DNA of 64,000 nt from Microbispora hainanensis (GCF_036186745.1 NZ_CP108086.1:2542001-2606000); one strand, 5' to 3'. Positions 16,986-26,458 are shown, counted from the stretch's first letter. Notes: generated by a model not told the origin, from the letters alone. Translations and numbers: made by a program.

Positions 16986-18356
16986 GTGACGCTGGTCGCG
17001 GGGGTCGACTCGTCGACCCAGAGCTGCAAGGTCGTCATCCGGGACGCGGAGAGCGGGGCCCTCGTGCGCGAGGGCCGCGCCTCCCACCCCGACGGCACCG
17101 AGGTCCATCCCGAGCACTGGTGGTCCGCGCTGCAGAGCGCGATCGAGCAGGCGGGAGGGCTCGCGGACGTCGCGGCGGTGAGCGTGGGGGCCCAGCAGCA
17201 CGGGATGGTCTGCCTCGACGAGGACGGCGAGGTGGTCCGGCCCGCGCTGCTGTGGAACGACACCCGCTCGGCCGGAGCGGCGGCCGACCTGGTCGCCGAG
17301 CTGGGCGGCCCCAAGGCGTGGGCGGAGGCCGTCGGCAGCGTCCCGGTGGCCTCCTTCACCGTGACGAAGCTCCGCTGGCTCGCCCGCAACGAGCCGGACA
17401 ACGCCGCCCGCACACGGTCGGTGTGCCTGCCGCACGACTGGCTCACCTGGCGGCTCGCCGGGCGGCCCGGCACGATCACGACCGACCGGGGCGACGCCTC
17501 CGGCACCGGTTATTGGTCGCCGGCGACCGGTGAATACCGCACCGACCTGCTCGAACTGGCCATGGGCAGGGTGCCGGAGCTGCCCCGTGTGCTCGGTCCC
17601 GCCGAGCAGGCGGGCACGGCCGAGCAGGGCGGCGCGCTGCTCGCGCCGGGCACGGGCGACAACATGGCGGCGGCGCTCGGCGTCGGCATGCGGCCCGGTG
17701 ACGTGGTCGTGTCGATCGGCACCTCCGGGACGGCGTTCGCCGTCGCCGAGGGGCCGTCCGCCGACCCGTCAGGGGCGGTCGCCGGGTTCGCCGACGCCAC
17801 CGGGCGCTACCTTCCGCTGGTCTGCACGCTGAACGCGGCACGGGTGCTGGACGCGGCGGCCCGGATGCTCCGGGTCACGGTCCAGGAGCTGAGCGACCTG
17901 GCGCTGCGGGCCCCGGCGGGCGCGGACGGGCTGGTGCTCGTGCCCTACCTGGAGGGGGAGCGCACGCCGAACCTGCCCGACGCCACCGGTTCGCTGCACG
18001 GCCTGCGGCTGGGCAACTCCACGCCGGAGCACCTGGCCCGGGCGGCGGTGGAGGGCATGCTCTGCGGGCTCGCCGACGCGCTCGACGCCCTCGGTCTCGA
18101 ACCGCAGCGGGTGCTGCTCATCGGCGGCGGTGCGCGGTCGGAGGCGGTGCGCCGCATCGCCCCGACCGTCTTCGGGCGTCCGGTGCTCGTCCCCACCCCC
18201 GGGGAGTACGTCGCGGACGGCGCGGCCAAGCAGGCCGCCTGGCTGCTGTCGGGGCAGCCGGAACCCCCGCATTGGGACACGGGCGACACCGAGTCCTACG
18301 AGGCCGATCTGACGCCTGACCTGCGCGAGCGCTACCACGAGGCCGCGCAGCAGTAG
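16986..18356 (+). CDS. xylB: Xylulokinase
   Basis: This kinase phosphorylates D-xylulose with ATP to xylulose 5-phosphate, feeding the pentose phosphate pathway. It is a FGGY-family protein of 456 residues. [13 protein letters not shown] is the first phosphate loop, [12 protein letters not shown] and LWNDTRS bind sugar, [13 protein letters not shown] holds the catalytic Asp, and [11 protein letters not shown] and [15 protein letters not shown] bind ATP. The GTG start follows the xylA stop closely (GGAGGGACGACT upstream). A strong hairpin ends the operon. Confidence 0.97.
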   Translation: MTLVAGVDSSTQSCKVVIRDAESGALVREGRASHPDGTEVHPEHWWSALQSAIEQAGGLADVAAVSVGAQQHGMVCLDEDGEVVRPALLWNDTRSAGAAADLVAELGGPKAWAEAVGSVPVASFTVTKLRWLARNEPDNAARTRSVCLPHDWLTWRLAGRPGTITTDRGDASGTGYWSPATGEYRTDLLELAMGRVPELPRVLGPAEQAGTAEQGGALLAPGTGDNMAAALGVGMRPGDVVVSIGTSGTAFAVAEGPSADPSGAVAGFADATGRYLPLVCTLNAARVLDAAARMLRVTVQELSDLALRAPAGADGLVLVPYLEGERTPNLPDATGSLHGLRLGNSTPEHLARAAVEGMLCGLADALDALGLEPQRVLLIGGGARSEAVRRIAPTVFGRPVLVPTPGEYVADGAAKQAAWLLSGQPEPPHWDTGDTESYEADLTPDLRERYHEAAQQ

Positions 18357-18364
18357 CCGTCCGA

Positions 18365-18397
18365 GGTGGGGCCCGGGCCGCAGGTCTGGGCCCCACC
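18365..18397 (+). terminator. Terminator of the xylAB operon
   Basis: GGTGGGGCCC (18365-18374) pairs perfectly with GGGCCCCACC (18388-18397) across a 13-base loop, nine bases after the xylB stop. No T-run follows, as is usual in actinomycetes. Confidence 0.8.
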
Positions 18398-18481
18398 CTG
18401 AGACGACCCTGACCCTTTCTCGGGGGCATCTACGCGTTGTCCCGGATGTCGGGAACGGGCCGTGCGCGGGATCCTGACCAT

Positions 18482-19135
18482 ATGGTCAAGAGGATCTATC
18501 CCCTGCTCGCCTGTGGCGGCATCCTGTTCGCGGTCGTCACCGTGGTGGCGGCGCAGGTGGCCGGGGACTCCTCCTTGGACCCCGTCTCCATGACGATCAG
18601 CCAGTACGCCGCCCGCGACGGGGGCGGCGCCATCGAGACGGCCATGGCCGTCCTCGGCCTGGCCTCGCTCGCGCTGCTGGCCGGGATGCGCGCGCTCGAC
18701 GCGCCGGTGCACGGCTGGCCCGCCCGCCTGATCGGCCTGTGGAGCGTCTCGCTCGTCGGTGCGGCCGTGATCCCGTCCGGCACGGTCTGGCAGGGGGACG
18801 TTCACGGCGCCCTGTCGGTGGCGGCCTTCGTGAGCGTGCCCGCCGCCGCCATCCAGCTGGTGGGCCGCCTGGGACAGGACGAGCGGTGGAAGGCCGTCGC
18901 CCGGCCGCTGGAGTGGCTGACGCTCGCCTCCGGTCTCGGCCTGGCGGCCATCACGTACGTCGCGCTGCCCGGCCACGGCGTCATGATCGGCCTGGTGGAG
19001 CGGCTGCTGCTGACCGCCGAGGTGGCCGTCCTCGGCGTGCTCGCCGTACGGCTCGCGCAGCTCGTCTGGGGGCCGACGCTCAGGGCGTGGATCGGCGGAC
19101 GGCGCGCCGCGCGCGACTTCCTGGTCCACCGCTGA
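18482..19135 (+). CDS. DUF998 integral membrane protein
   Basis: This 217-residue protein has six hydrophobic segments: LLACGGILFAVVTVVAA, the AVLGLASLALLAG region, IGLWSVSLVGAAVI, ALSVAAFVSVPAAAIQLV, LASGLGLAAITYVAL and LTAEVAVLGVLAV. DPVSMTISQYAARDGG after the first segment is the DUF998 signature (an S-x-YA motif). The function is unknown. I use the ATG at 18482, because the short upstream extension is hydrophilic and precedes TM1. It is followed by a strong hairpin. Confidence 0.85.
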   Translation: MVKRIYPLLACGGILFAVVTVVAAQVAGDSSLDPVSMTISQYAARDGGGAIETAMAVLGLASLALLAGMRALDAPVHGWPARLIGLWSVSLVGAAVIPSGTVWQGDVHGALSVAAFVSVPAAAIQLVGRLGQDERWKAVARPLEWLTLASGLGLAAITYVALPGHGVMIGLVERLLLTAEVAVLGVLAVRLAQLVWGPTLRAWIGGRRAARDFLVHR

Positions 19136-19161
19136 GCAGCGTCCGCTGGAGGGGGCGGCAC

Positions 19162-19200
19162 GCCGGATCGTGCGGGCGCGGGGGCGCCGCACGATCCGGC
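19162..19200. terminator. Perfect 14-bp stem terminator
   Basis: GCCGGATCGTGCGG (19162-19175) pairs with CCGCACGATCCGGC (19187-19200) around an 11-base loop, just after the DUF998 gene. It may act on both strands. Confidence 0.85.
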
Positions 19201-19224
19201 CGCGCCGTCAGTGACCTGCGGGGA

Positions 19225-19335
19225 TCACGGATCGCCGAGCAGGTCGCGCAGGCGCTCGGCGTACGGGCGCCAGTCGAGGCCCCTGGCCGCCGCCCAGGCG
19301 TCGTCGTGGCACGGCCGGCCTTCCCCCCAGGCCAT
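19225..19335 (-). pseudogene. Possible C-terminal remnant of a lost gene
   Basis: A minus-strand frame ends with a protein-like tail (HDDAWAAARGLDWRPY, then AERLRDLLGDP and a stop). The tail reads like the folded end of an enzyme, with good codon use. The frame stays open only to about 19390 and has no fitting start or domain upstream. I infer the leftover of a deleted gene; a 36-residue peptide from the ATG at 19335 is the alternative. Confidence 0.35.
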
Positions 19336-19389
19336 GGGCCCGCAGACGGCGGCCGATCGCGGCGGACGTCGCTCCGGTGCCCGCCCCGA

Positions 19390-20085
19390 TCAGCCGAGGG
19401 TCTTGAGCAGTTCGGCGGCCAGCGGGGCGGAGGAGGCGGGGTTCTGCCCGGTGAGGACGTTGCGGTCGACGACCACGACGGGCGCCCAGGGCTCGCCTGC
19501 GGAGAACCGCACGCCCAGGGCGACCAGCCGGTCCTCCAGGACCCACTTCACCCGGTCGGCGAGCCCGGCCAGGGTCTCCTCCGCCCTGGTGAAGCCGGTG
19601 ATCTCATAGCCGGTGAAGGGCGAGGCGCCGTCCGGACCCTCGGTGGCCAGGAGGGCGGCCAGGCCGTGGCAGACCAGGGCCACCGGCGTGCCCGCGGCCA
19701 TGACGTCGGTCAGCAGGCGAGCCGAGTGCGGATCGGCCGCCAGATCCTCCATCGGGCCGTGCCCGCCGGGGTAGAACACCGCGGCATACTCGGCCGGATC
19801 GACGCTCTCCAGCGCGATCGGGTTCTGGAGCTCCGCGGCGGACCGGAGCGTGGCTGCCATCGCGTCCGCGCCCTCCTGGCCGCCGTTGACCTCGGGGGCG
19901 AGGCTCGCCTGGTCGACCGGGGGCACGACGCCGCCGGGGGTGGCGACGACCACCTCGTGCCCGGCCTCGGTGAACGCCAGGTAGGGAGCCGCGAACTCCT
20001 CGGCCCAGAAGCCGGTCGGATGCTCGGTCCCGTCGGCCAGCGTCAGGTGGCGCGCACCGGTCATCACAAAAAGGATCTTCGCCAT
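19390..20085 (-). CDS. DJ-1/PfpI family protein (glyoxalase III or chaperone type)
   Basis: The 231-residue protein matches the Hsp31-like part of the DJ-1/PfpI superfamily. The nucleophile is Cys139 in VALVCHG with His140 beside it. FYPGGHGPMEDLA is the conserved GGHG loop, and Glu29/30 (FWAEE) is the acidic partner. Family members act as glutathione-independent glyoxalases on methylglyoxal or as chaperones. It is divergent from a LysR regulator, which probably controls it. Confidence 0.92.
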   Translation of the reverse strand: MAKILFVMTGARHLTLADGTEHPTGFWAEEFAAPYLAFTEAGHEVVVATPGGVVPPVDQASLAPEVNGGQEGADAMAATLRSAAELQNPIALESVDPAEYAAVFYPGGHGPMEDLAADPHSARLLTDVMAAGTPVALVCHGLAALLATEGPDGASPFTGYEITGFTRAEETLAGLADRVKWVLEDRLVALGVRFSAGEPWAPVVVVDRNVLTGQNPASSAPLAAELLKTLG

Positions 20086-20218
20086 TACTCGTGCTCTTTC
20101 CGGAGTCCTCGCTCAAGGCGAGGGTGAGGTGAGCCGACGACGCCCTGCGGCCCGTCGGCGAGGGAACGAGCTGGATCGTAGGCGGCTCAGGCATCAGAGA
20201 ACCAATAGCATTCGCTGC

Positions 20219-21157
20219 ATGAGCCATAGGAACGCCTATGCGTCGGGAGACCGGGCGGCGGGCGGGCCCCTGGATCTGATGCTGCTGCGGACCTTCCTCG
20301 CCGTCTATCGCGCCGGCTCCTTCACCGCGGCCGCCGCACTGCTCGGGCTGTCGCAGCCGACCGTGACGAGTCAGGTGCGCACGCTGGAGGAGCAGCTCGA
20401 TCGCCAGTTGTTCGAACGGCTGCCGCGAGGAGTGGCCGCCACGTCGGTGGCCGACGAGCTGGCCGCACAGGTCGCGGGCCCGCTGGACGAGCTGGCGGTG
20501 GTGGCCGGACGAGGACGCCTGGGCGGGGAGTCCTCCGAGCCGGTGCATCTCGGGGGTCCGGCCGAGATGCTGAGCGTCCGGGTGCTGCCCGCCCTGGCAC
20601 CGCTGGTCGAGCAGGGCCTGCGGCTGCGCGTCACGGCCGGGCTGGCCGACGACCTGCTGGAAGGCCTGCGCGCGGGGCGTTTCGACCTGGTCTTCTCGGC
20701 GATCCGGCCGAGGGGCCGCACCGTGGTGGCCACACCGCTCATGGACGAGGAGTTCGTGCTGGTGGCCGCGCCCGCCTGGGCGGACCGGATCGGCCCCGTC
20801 GCCTGCGATGATCCCGGCGCCCTGAACGACGCCCCGCTGGTCGCCTACGCCGAGGACGTGCCCATCCTCCGCCGATATTGGCGCCACGTCTTCCGTACGC
20901 GCCTGACCAGGTCGCCCGCGGTGACCGTGCCCGATCTGCGCGGTGTGCTGGCGGCCGTCGTCGCCGGAGCCGGAGTCACCGTGCTGCCGCGCTACCTGTG
21001 CGCCGGCGAGCTCGACAGCGGCGAGCTCGTCCTGCTCCTCGACCCGGACGACCCGCCCATCAACACCGGCTTCCTCGCGCAACGGGCGGGCGCATCCGTA
21101 CGCCGCCAGGTCACCCTCGTCCGAGACCGGCTGGTGCAGGAGGCCCGCCACTGGTGA
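20219..21157 (+). CDS. LysR-family transcriptional regulator
   Basis: The 312-residue protein has an N-terminal winged helix-turn-helix (MLLRTFLAVYRAGSFTAAAALLGLSQPTVTSQVRTLEEQL) and a periplasmic-binding-like effector domain with FDLVFSAIRP. The start is uncertain. The ATG at 20219 has no clear ribosome site and the palindrome CATAGG-N4-CCTATG lies within its first codons. The later ATG at 20279 begins right at the HTH. The gene is divergent from the DJ-1/PfpI gene with a 130-base gap, the classical LysR regulator and target arrangement. Confidence 0.9.
   Translation: MSHRNAYASGDRAAGGPLDLMLLRTFLAVYRAGSFTAAAALLGLSQPTVTSQVRTLEEQLDRQLFERLPRGVAATSVADELAAQVAGPLDELAVVAGRGRLGGESSEPVHLGGPAEMLSVRVLPALAPLVEQGLRLRVTAGLADDLLEGLRAGRFDLVFSAIRPRGRTVVATPLMDEEFVLVAAPAWADRIGPVACDDPGALNDAPLVAYAEDVPILRRYWRHVFRTRLTRSPAVTVPDLRGVLAAVVAGAGVTVLPRYLCAGELDSGELVLLLDPDDPPINTGFLAQRAGASVRRQVTLVRDRLVQEARHW
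20225..20240. promoter_or_regulatory. Palindrome at the LysR gene start
   Basis: CATAGGAACGCCTATG has perfect six-base arms. It could be an autoregulatory site. If so, the true start of the LysR gene is more likely the ATG at 20279. Confidence 0.45.
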
Positions 21158-21258
21158 GAGCCGGAGCGCTCGTCATCGACGACGGCTGACGGACGGGAGC
21201 ACCGCCCGCCGGCGCGTACGGAGTGGTCAGTCCAACATTGACGGGGGTGGGCCCGGTG

Positions 21259-21834
21259 CTAGCGCTGGGCCGCCGTCAGCATCTTGAGCGCGTGCTCCAC
21301 GAGCGTGACGAGCACGACCTTGGCCGAGGCGCGGCGCCGTACGTCGCAGAGCAGGACGGGGACGTCCGGGTCGAGGTCGAGGGCGATCCGCACGTCCTCG
21401 GGCTCGTGCTGCTCGGCGCCGTCGAAGCAGTTGACCGCGACGATGAACGGCGTGCCGCGCTGCTCGAAGTAGTCGATCGACGGAAAGCAGTCGGTCAGCC
21501 TGCGGGTGTCGGCCAGCACGACGGCCCCGAGCGCGCCGTAGGACAGCTCGTCCCACATGAACCAGAACCGTTCCTGTCCGGGGGTGCCGAACAGGTAGAC
21601 CACGAGCCCTTCCCTGATGGTGATGCGGCCGAAGTCCATGGCCACCGTCGTGGTCGTCTTGCCTTCCACGCCGTCGGTGTCGTCGACGCCGACGCCGCGA
21701 TCGGACAGCACCTCCTCGGTGCGCAGGGGGCGAATCTCGCTGATCGCGCCGACCAGCGTGGTCTTGCCGACGCCGAAGCCGCCGGCCACCAATATCTTGA
21801 GGGCGACCGGCTCCTCAGAGGGCGCGAAGGCCAT
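21259..21834 (-). CDS. Conservon GTPase (CvnD-like)
   Basis: This small Ras-like GTP-binding protein is the last member of a cvnABCD conservon. The P-loop GGFGVGKTT occupies residues 18-26. GVGVDDTDGVEGKTTTTVAMDFGRI holds the switch I threonines, LFGTPGQERF is the G3 motif (DxxG replaced by GTPG, as in MglA-like proteins), and AVNCFDGA is the N(K/C)xD-like motif. It associates with the roadblock and kinase-like partners at the membrane. It overlaps the DUF742 gene by 20 bases. Confidence 0.95.
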   Translation of the reverse strand: MAFAPSEEPVALKILVAGGFGVGKTTLVGAISEIRPLRTEEVLSDRGVGVDDTDGVEGKTTTTVAMDFGRITIREGLVVYLFGTPGQERFWFMWDELSYGALGAVVLADTRRLTDCFPSIDYFEQRGTPFIVAVNCFDGAEQHEPEDVRIALDLDPDVPVLLCDVRRRASAKVVLVTLVEHALKMLTAAQR

Positions 21835-22180
21835 TGATCACTTCCTTGAGAATGCGCTCGCTTGGCAGCGGCGCCACCTTGCCCGGAGCCCGTACGTCGA
21901 CGAGTCCGAGGTCGTGCAGATCCCCGATCAGGACGCGGACCACGCCCAGCGGCAGGTCGATGTCGGATGCGATGTCCGCCACCGACGCGCCTCTGCGCGC
22001 GATATCGAGGATCCGCCGCTGCTCGGGGCCAATGCCGGGGACGTCCCTCGGTGAGCCCTTGGTGGTCACCATGGTGATCAGGTCGAGCTTGGCCCCGGAG
22101 TGCCGTGCCCGGCCCCCCGTCAGCGCGTAGGGCCGGACCAACGGCCCGGCCTCCTCGTCCATCCACTGGGGTCCCGTCAT
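21815..22180 (-). CDS. Conservon DUF742 protein (CvnC-like)
   Basis: This 121-residue protein has the DUF742 pattern: MDEEAGPLVRPYALTGGRAR at the N-terminus, then LDLITMV, IGPEQRRILDIARRGASVADIASDIDLPLGVVRVLIGDLHDLGLV, which is a winged-helix-like segment, and APLPSERILKEVINGLRAL at the end. Its biochemical role is unknown. It lies between the roadblock gene (13 bases upstream) and the GTPase gene (overlapping), in a tight operon. Confidence 0.95.
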   Translation of the reverse strand: MTGPQWMDEEAGPLVRPYALTGGRARHSGAKLDLITMVTTKGSPRDVPGIGPEQRRILDIARRGASVADIASDIDLPLGVVRVLIGDLHDLGLVDVRAPGKVAPLPSERILKEVINGLRAL

Positions 22181-22193
22181 GTGGCCACCAATC

Positions 22194-22601
22194 TCATGGG
22201 GAGATCCGCCGCGGGTTGGTGGAGATGTGCTGCCCCACCCGCTTGACCAGCATCGCCATCTCGTAAGCGATGTGCCCGACGTCGGCGTCGGAGGCGGCCA
22301 GCACGGCCAGGCAGGTGCCCTGGCCGGCGGCCGTGACGAACAGGAACGCGGCCTCCATCTCCACGATGGTCTGCCTGACCTCGCCCCCGCCGAAGTGGCG
22401 TCCCGCGCCTCGCGCCAGGCTCTGGAACCCGGCGGCGACCGCGGACAGGTGCTCCGCGTCCTCCCGGCTCAGCCCCTGGGAGGCTCCAACGACGAGACCG
22501 TCGGTGGAGAGGATCACCGCCTGGCGGACGGCGGCGACCCTGCTGATGAGATCGTCGAGCAGCCAGTTCAGTTCGCCGGTCGACGTCGCTTTGCCGGTCA
22601 T
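22194..22601 (-). CDS. Conservon roadblock/LC7 protein (CvnB-like)
   Basis: This 135-residue protein has the roadblock/LC7 fold (ELNWLLDDLISRVAAVRQAVILSTDGLVVGAS at the start, AAFLFVTAAGQGTCLAVLA in the middle). In related systems such proteins act as GTPase-activating or docking partners of the small GTPase. The start ATG overlaps the TGA of the sensor kinase gene (ATGA at 22598-22601), indicating translational coupling. Confidence 0.95.
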   Translation of the reverse strand: MTGKATSTGELNWLLDDLISRVAAVRQAVILSTDGLVVGASQGLSREDAEHLSAVAAGFQSLARGAGRHFGGGEVRQTIVEMEAAFLFVTAAGQGTCLAVLAASDADVGHIAYEMAMLVKRVGQHISTNPRRISP

Positions 22602-25216
22602 TCGTCACCCTTCTCGCCGTGCGTGTTGTGTGCGTGATCACCGGGTGCGGCCCCACCCGGCTGATCGGAGTCCTCCCGGCCTCGCAGCGCGCCGCGCTGG
22701 AAGGCGCTGAACATCGCCCTGGCCTCCTCCGGTGACCGCTCCTCCACGGTCGGGGCGGACAGCGGCGGCGTCTGCGGACCGGTCTCCTGCGACTGGGCGC
22801 GAAGCTGCGGGGCGATGTTGGCCTGACGGACCCGGCGCGGCAGGCCGGCGTGGGTGCCGTTGGAGACGGGGCCCCTGGCCCGCTGCCTGCTCGTCCGCTG
22901 CGCCAGGCCGTTCGCGCCCACCCCGGCGGCGGCGGTCGCGGGCTCGGCGGCCGGTGCGGGGGTGGGGCCGGAGCCGTTGGGCCGCGGGGAGAGGTCGTCG
23001 CGCGCGGCGGAGGGCACCGCGTCGGTCCGCAGGGCGGCCGGCGTGAAGAACGGGGACGGCTCGGACGCGCCCGTGCGCTCCTCCCGGTCGCCCGTCTTCC
23101 CGGAAGCGTCACCCGATGCGGGAGCGTCGTCGGGAACGTCCTTCGCGACCTCCCCGACGAGCGTACGGACCTCGCGGGGCTCTCCGGTGGGGGCGGAGCC
23201 GCGCAGCCCGAGATCGGCCTGGAGCGTGTCGCTGAGCGAAATGTCGGTGTCGCTGCCGCCGGCGGCCAGCGCGGGCTTCGCGTGGGAGCCGCGCGAGGGC
23301 GGGCCCGCCAGCGCCGCGGGCGAGCCCTCGTCCACCACCAGGGACCGGGGCATGAGCACGATCGCCGTCGTCCCGCCGTACGGCGAACCGCGCAGGACCA
23401 CCCCGATCTCGTGCCGGGCGGCGAGCTGGCCGACGACGAAGAGCCCGAGCCGGTCGCTGTCCGCCAGGTCGAACTCCGGCGGGTCGGCCAGACGCCGGTT
23501 GATCTCGTCGTACTCCTCGGGCGCCAGGCCGAGACCACGGTCCTCGACCTCCACCGCGAGCCCGTTGGCGACGACCTCCGCGCGCACCTCCACCCTGGTC
23601 TGCGGAGGCGAGAAGATCGTGGCGTTCTCCAGCAGCTCGGCGATCAGGTGCACCACGTCGGCCACGGTCGCACCGGCGATGGCGATCTCCGGCATCGGGG
23701 CCATCGTGATGCGGGTGTAGTCCTCGACCTCGGAGATCGCGGCGCGGACCACGTCGATCAACGGCACCGGCTTGCGCCACGCCCGTCCGGGCACGGAGCC
23801 GGACAGGATGATCAGGCTCTCCGCGTGGCGGCGCATGCGGGTGGTCAGGTGGTCGAGCCGGAAGAGGTCCTCCAGGCTCTCCGGGTCCTCGGTGCGGCGC
23901 TGCATCGTGTCGAGGAGCGTGAGCTGGCGGTGCAGCAGGGTCTGGTTGCGGCGGGCCAGGTTGAGGAAGACCTGGCTGACGCCGCGGCGGAGCGCGGCCT
24001 GGCCGACCGCGGCCTCCACCGCCGTGCGCTGGACGGAGCTGAACGCCCGCGCGACGTCCTCGACCTCGTTGGACCCCGTCGCCTTGATCGGGGGCGCCTC
24101 GGTCTCGACGTCCACGTCCTCGCCCCGCCGCAGCTTGCCGACGACCTGCGGCAGCCGTACGAGGGCGAGTTCGAGCGCGGCGTCGCGCAGGCCGGCGAGG
24201 TCGCGGGCGAGCCGGCGGCCGAACCGTACGGAGAAGATGATCGTGGCGATGATCACCACGAGACCGAGCCCGCCGGCGATCAGGATGCGGAGCATGATCC
24301 CGGTGGCGACCGTGGTGGCGGAGCCGCTGAGCGCGTCCGAGGCCTTCACCCGGGCCGAGTCGAGCCGGAGGATCAGCTGGTCGACGGTCGGCGACCACTT
24401 CTCGGCGTCCGCCGGGAGCGGGCCGCCGGAGCGCACCTGGTTGACGATCTCGTTCTCCAGGGCGGTGAACCGGTCGAACAGCGGCGAGGTGAGCACCTGC
24501 TCGTACGGCGCCCGCATCTCACCGCTGAGGATGGGCCGGTTCTTGCTGTAGAGGAACCGCCGGGTGGCGACCCACTCGCTGAAGGCGTTCTGCTCGTCGG
24601 CCGTCATCGTGCCGCTGGCGAGCGCGCCGCGCACGAGGGCGTCCTCACGAGTGATCATCTCGTGCGCGTTGCCCATCCCCTGCATGGCGCTGGCCTGCTG
24701 GAAGGTGGTCAGGTCGGGCACCGAGACGAGCCGCTCGTAGAGCGCGAACAGGTCGTCCATGATCGCGTTGTACGCGGTGATCGTGGTCAGCCGGTCGGAC
24801 CTGCCGAGCGAGACGCCCTCCCGGATCGTGGGGAGGCGTTCGAGGGAGGACAGCAGGGACTTCAGGGGCGCCTCGAGCTCCTCGCTCATGGCGTCGCGGG
24901 TGGCCTCGTCGGCGGCGGACTTCTTGAACTTCTCCGCGGCGGCGGTGGTCTTGGCCTGCTGGGCGGTGAGCGCGGCCGACGTCGTGCGGCCGCTGCTGAG
25001 GACGCCGGCGGTCAGCGCGCGCTCGGCCTGGATCTGGGTGCCGAGGTCGGTGGAGGTGACTCCGATGGTGTCGTACAGCGTCTTGGAGTGCAGGAGGACG
25101 AGGCCGTCCCCGACCGTGAGCTTTAGGGCAAACCCCCACATAGCACTCAACATGAGCAATGGCAGGAGCAGCAACAAGAAGATCTTGAACCGAATCGACC
25201 GGTTTCTCGAACCCAT
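22598..25216 (-). CDS. Conservon sensor histidine-kinase-like protein (CvnA-like)
   Basis: This is a membrane receptor of 872 residues. TM1 (IFLLLLLPLLMLSAMWGFAL) is followed by an extracellular nitrate/nitrite-sensor-type helical domain to about residue 310, TM2 (IAGGLGLVVIIATIIFSV), a HAMP region, and a GHKL ATPase. The ATPase has N-box ELLENATIFSPP, DRGLGLAPEEY and SDRLGLFVVGQLAARH. The C-terminal 250 residues are Pro/Ser-rich and disordered. In this group the usual phosphorylated His is not obvious, and the GTPase may be the output. The ATG has AGGAG five bases upstream. It heads the four-gene operon and is divergent from an SDR gene. Confidence 0.95.
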   Translation of the reverse strand: MGSRNRSIRFKIFLLLLLPLLMLSAMWGFALKLTVGDGLVLLHSKTLYDTIGVTSTDLGTQIQAERALTAGVLSSGRTTSAALTAQQAKTTAAAEKFKKSAADEATRDAMSEELEAPLKSLLSSLERLPTIREGVSLGRSDRLTTITAYNAIMDDLFALYERLVSVPDLTTFQQASAMQGMGNAHEMITREDALVRGALASGTMTADEQNAFSEWVATRRFLYSKNRPILSGEMRAPYEQVLTSPLFDRFTALENEIVNQVRSGGPLPADAEKWSPTVDQLILRLDSARVKASDALSGSATTVATGIMLRILIAGGLGLVVIIATIIFSVRFGRRLARDLAGLRDAALELALVRLPQVVGKLRRGEDVDVETEAPPIKATGSNEVEDVARAFSSVQRTAVEAAVGQAALRRGVSQVFLNLARRNQTLLHRQLTLLDTMQRRTEDPESLEDLFRLDHLTTRMRRHAESLIILSGSVPGRAWRKPVPLIDVVRAAISEVEDYTRITMAPMPEIAIAGATVADVVHLIAELLENATIFSPPQTRVEVRAEVVANGLAVEVEDRGLGLAPEEYDEINRRLADPPEFDLADSDRLGLFVVGQLAARHEIGVVLRGSPYGGTTAIVLMPRSLVVDEGSPAALAGPPSRGSHAKPALAAGGSDTDISLSDTLQADLGLRGSAPTGEPREVRTLVGEVAKDVPDDAPASGDASGKTGDREERTGASEPSPFFTPAALRTDAVPSAARDDLSPRPNGSGPTPAPAAEPATAAAGVGANGLAQRTSRQRARGPVSNGTHAGLPRRVRQANIAPQLRAQSQETGPQTPPLSAPTVEERSPEEARAMFSAFQRGALRGREDSDQPGGAAPGDHAHNTHGEKGDE

Positions 25217-25327
25217 GGCCACTCCTGCATTGCTGGAGGCTCGCGCCGCATTTATGGGGGAATGCACCTCCGGAAGATCGCACAGAAGGCTAGCACCGAT
25301 ACAGTTCTGGCGCAGTGGGAGGAACTG

Positions 25328-26143
25328 ATGATTACTGTAATCACTGGGGCAGGTGCCGGAATCGGTGCAGCGTCTGCCCTTGATCTCGCCCGGCGAGGTC
25401 ACCAAATCGTGCTCGTCGGACGCACCCCGGAGAAGCTCCGCGCCGTCGCGGACCGCGCGGAGCAGGCCGGCGGAAGCCGTCCGGACACGCTCGTCGCGGA
25501 CTTCTCCTCCCTCGATCAGGTGCGCCGGCTCGCCGCGGACCTGCTCGCGCGCTACGAGCGCATCGACGTGCTGATCAACAACGCCGGCGTGATGACGCCC
25601 GACCGCCGGACCACCGTGGACGGCAACGAGATGATGATCCAGGTCAACCACCTGGCGCCGTTCCTGCTGACTAACCTGCTCCTCGACCGGCTCACGGCGT
25701 CCTCCGCCAGGGTCGTCACCACCTCGTCCCGGGCCGGGAAGTCGGGCCGCATCGACCCGGCCGACCTGTCGAGGGAGCGGCGGCGCTGGAACGGCTGGCT
25801 GCAGTACGGCGACACCAAGCAGGCCAACGCGCTGTTCACCGTGTCGCTCGCCGAGAGGGGCCTGGCCGCCACGTGCCTCCACCCCGGCGTGCTCAAGACC
25901 TCGTTCGCCGAGGGCACGTTCTTCATGAAGCTGGTGTGGCTCCTGCCGGGCATGGGCGAGCCGCCGGAGGCCGGGGCCGAGCGCATCGTCCATCTCGCCA
26001 CCCACCCCGACGGGGTCGATCACCCGGGCCGGTACTTCGTCAAGAACGCTCCCGCGCGGGTGCCGGAAAGGATGTCCGACCCCGCCCTCGCCGCCGCACT
26101 GTGGGACGCGAGCCTCGCCGCCACCGGCCTGGCCGCCTCATAG
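25328..26143 (+). CDS. Short-chain dehydrogenase/reductase
   Basis: A cytoplasmic NAD(P)-dependent oxidoreductase of 271 residues. The cofactor motif is TGAGAGIG at the N-terminus, followed by the VGR basic site that favours NADP, and NNAGVM. The catalytic Ser lies in TTSSRAGK, and Tyr/Lys in YGDTK. LHPGVLKTSF after the active site is typical of retinol-dehydrogenase-like members. I chose the ATG at 25328 with GGGAGGAA upstream. It is divergent from the conservon. The substrate is unknown. Confidence 0.92.
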   Translation: MITVITGAGAGIGAASALDLARRGHQIVLVGRTPEKLRAVADRAEQAGGSRPDTLVADFSSLDQVRRLAADLLARYERIDVLINNAGVMTPDRRTTVDGNEMMIQVNHLAPFLLTNLLLDRLTASSARVVTTSSRAGKSGRIDPADLSRERRRWNGWLQYGDTKQANALFTVSLAERGLAATCLHPGVLKTSFAEGTFFMKLVWLLPGMGEPPEAGAERIVHLATHPDGVDHPGRYFVKNAPARVPERMSDPALAAALWDASLAATGLAAS

Positions 26144-26458
26144 GGCTCCCGCCTGTATCGCCGGTCGCGGGAAGACCAGGAAGACGGGGCGTCCGGCTGT
26201 TCACCCTGCCGCCTCCGCACCCTGGAGTCGCTTCCGGGCGGAACTCGCCGCCTTCGGCGGCCAGAGCGTCCGGCTTCGCCACCCGCTATCGGACCGCCCG
26301 ACCCGGCGGGCCGGGTCCGGGTGGTGGCGCAGGGCGGGGGTGACGGGGATGGCGGGGATGGCGGGGATGGCGGGGTGCGGACGGGCGCGGGAAGAGTTCG
26401 GGGACTGTTCGCCCGCGGTTGCGCCGGTGCTCACGGACGGTGACTAGGGTCCGGGCGC
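26144..26458. other. Gene-free stretch with a 9-bp array
   Basis: No gene is visible in about 315 bases. A short array, ggggatggc repeated three times at 26345-26371, is its only distinct feature. The promoter of the acyltransferase gene must lie near the end but shows no clear boxes. Confidence 0.6.
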
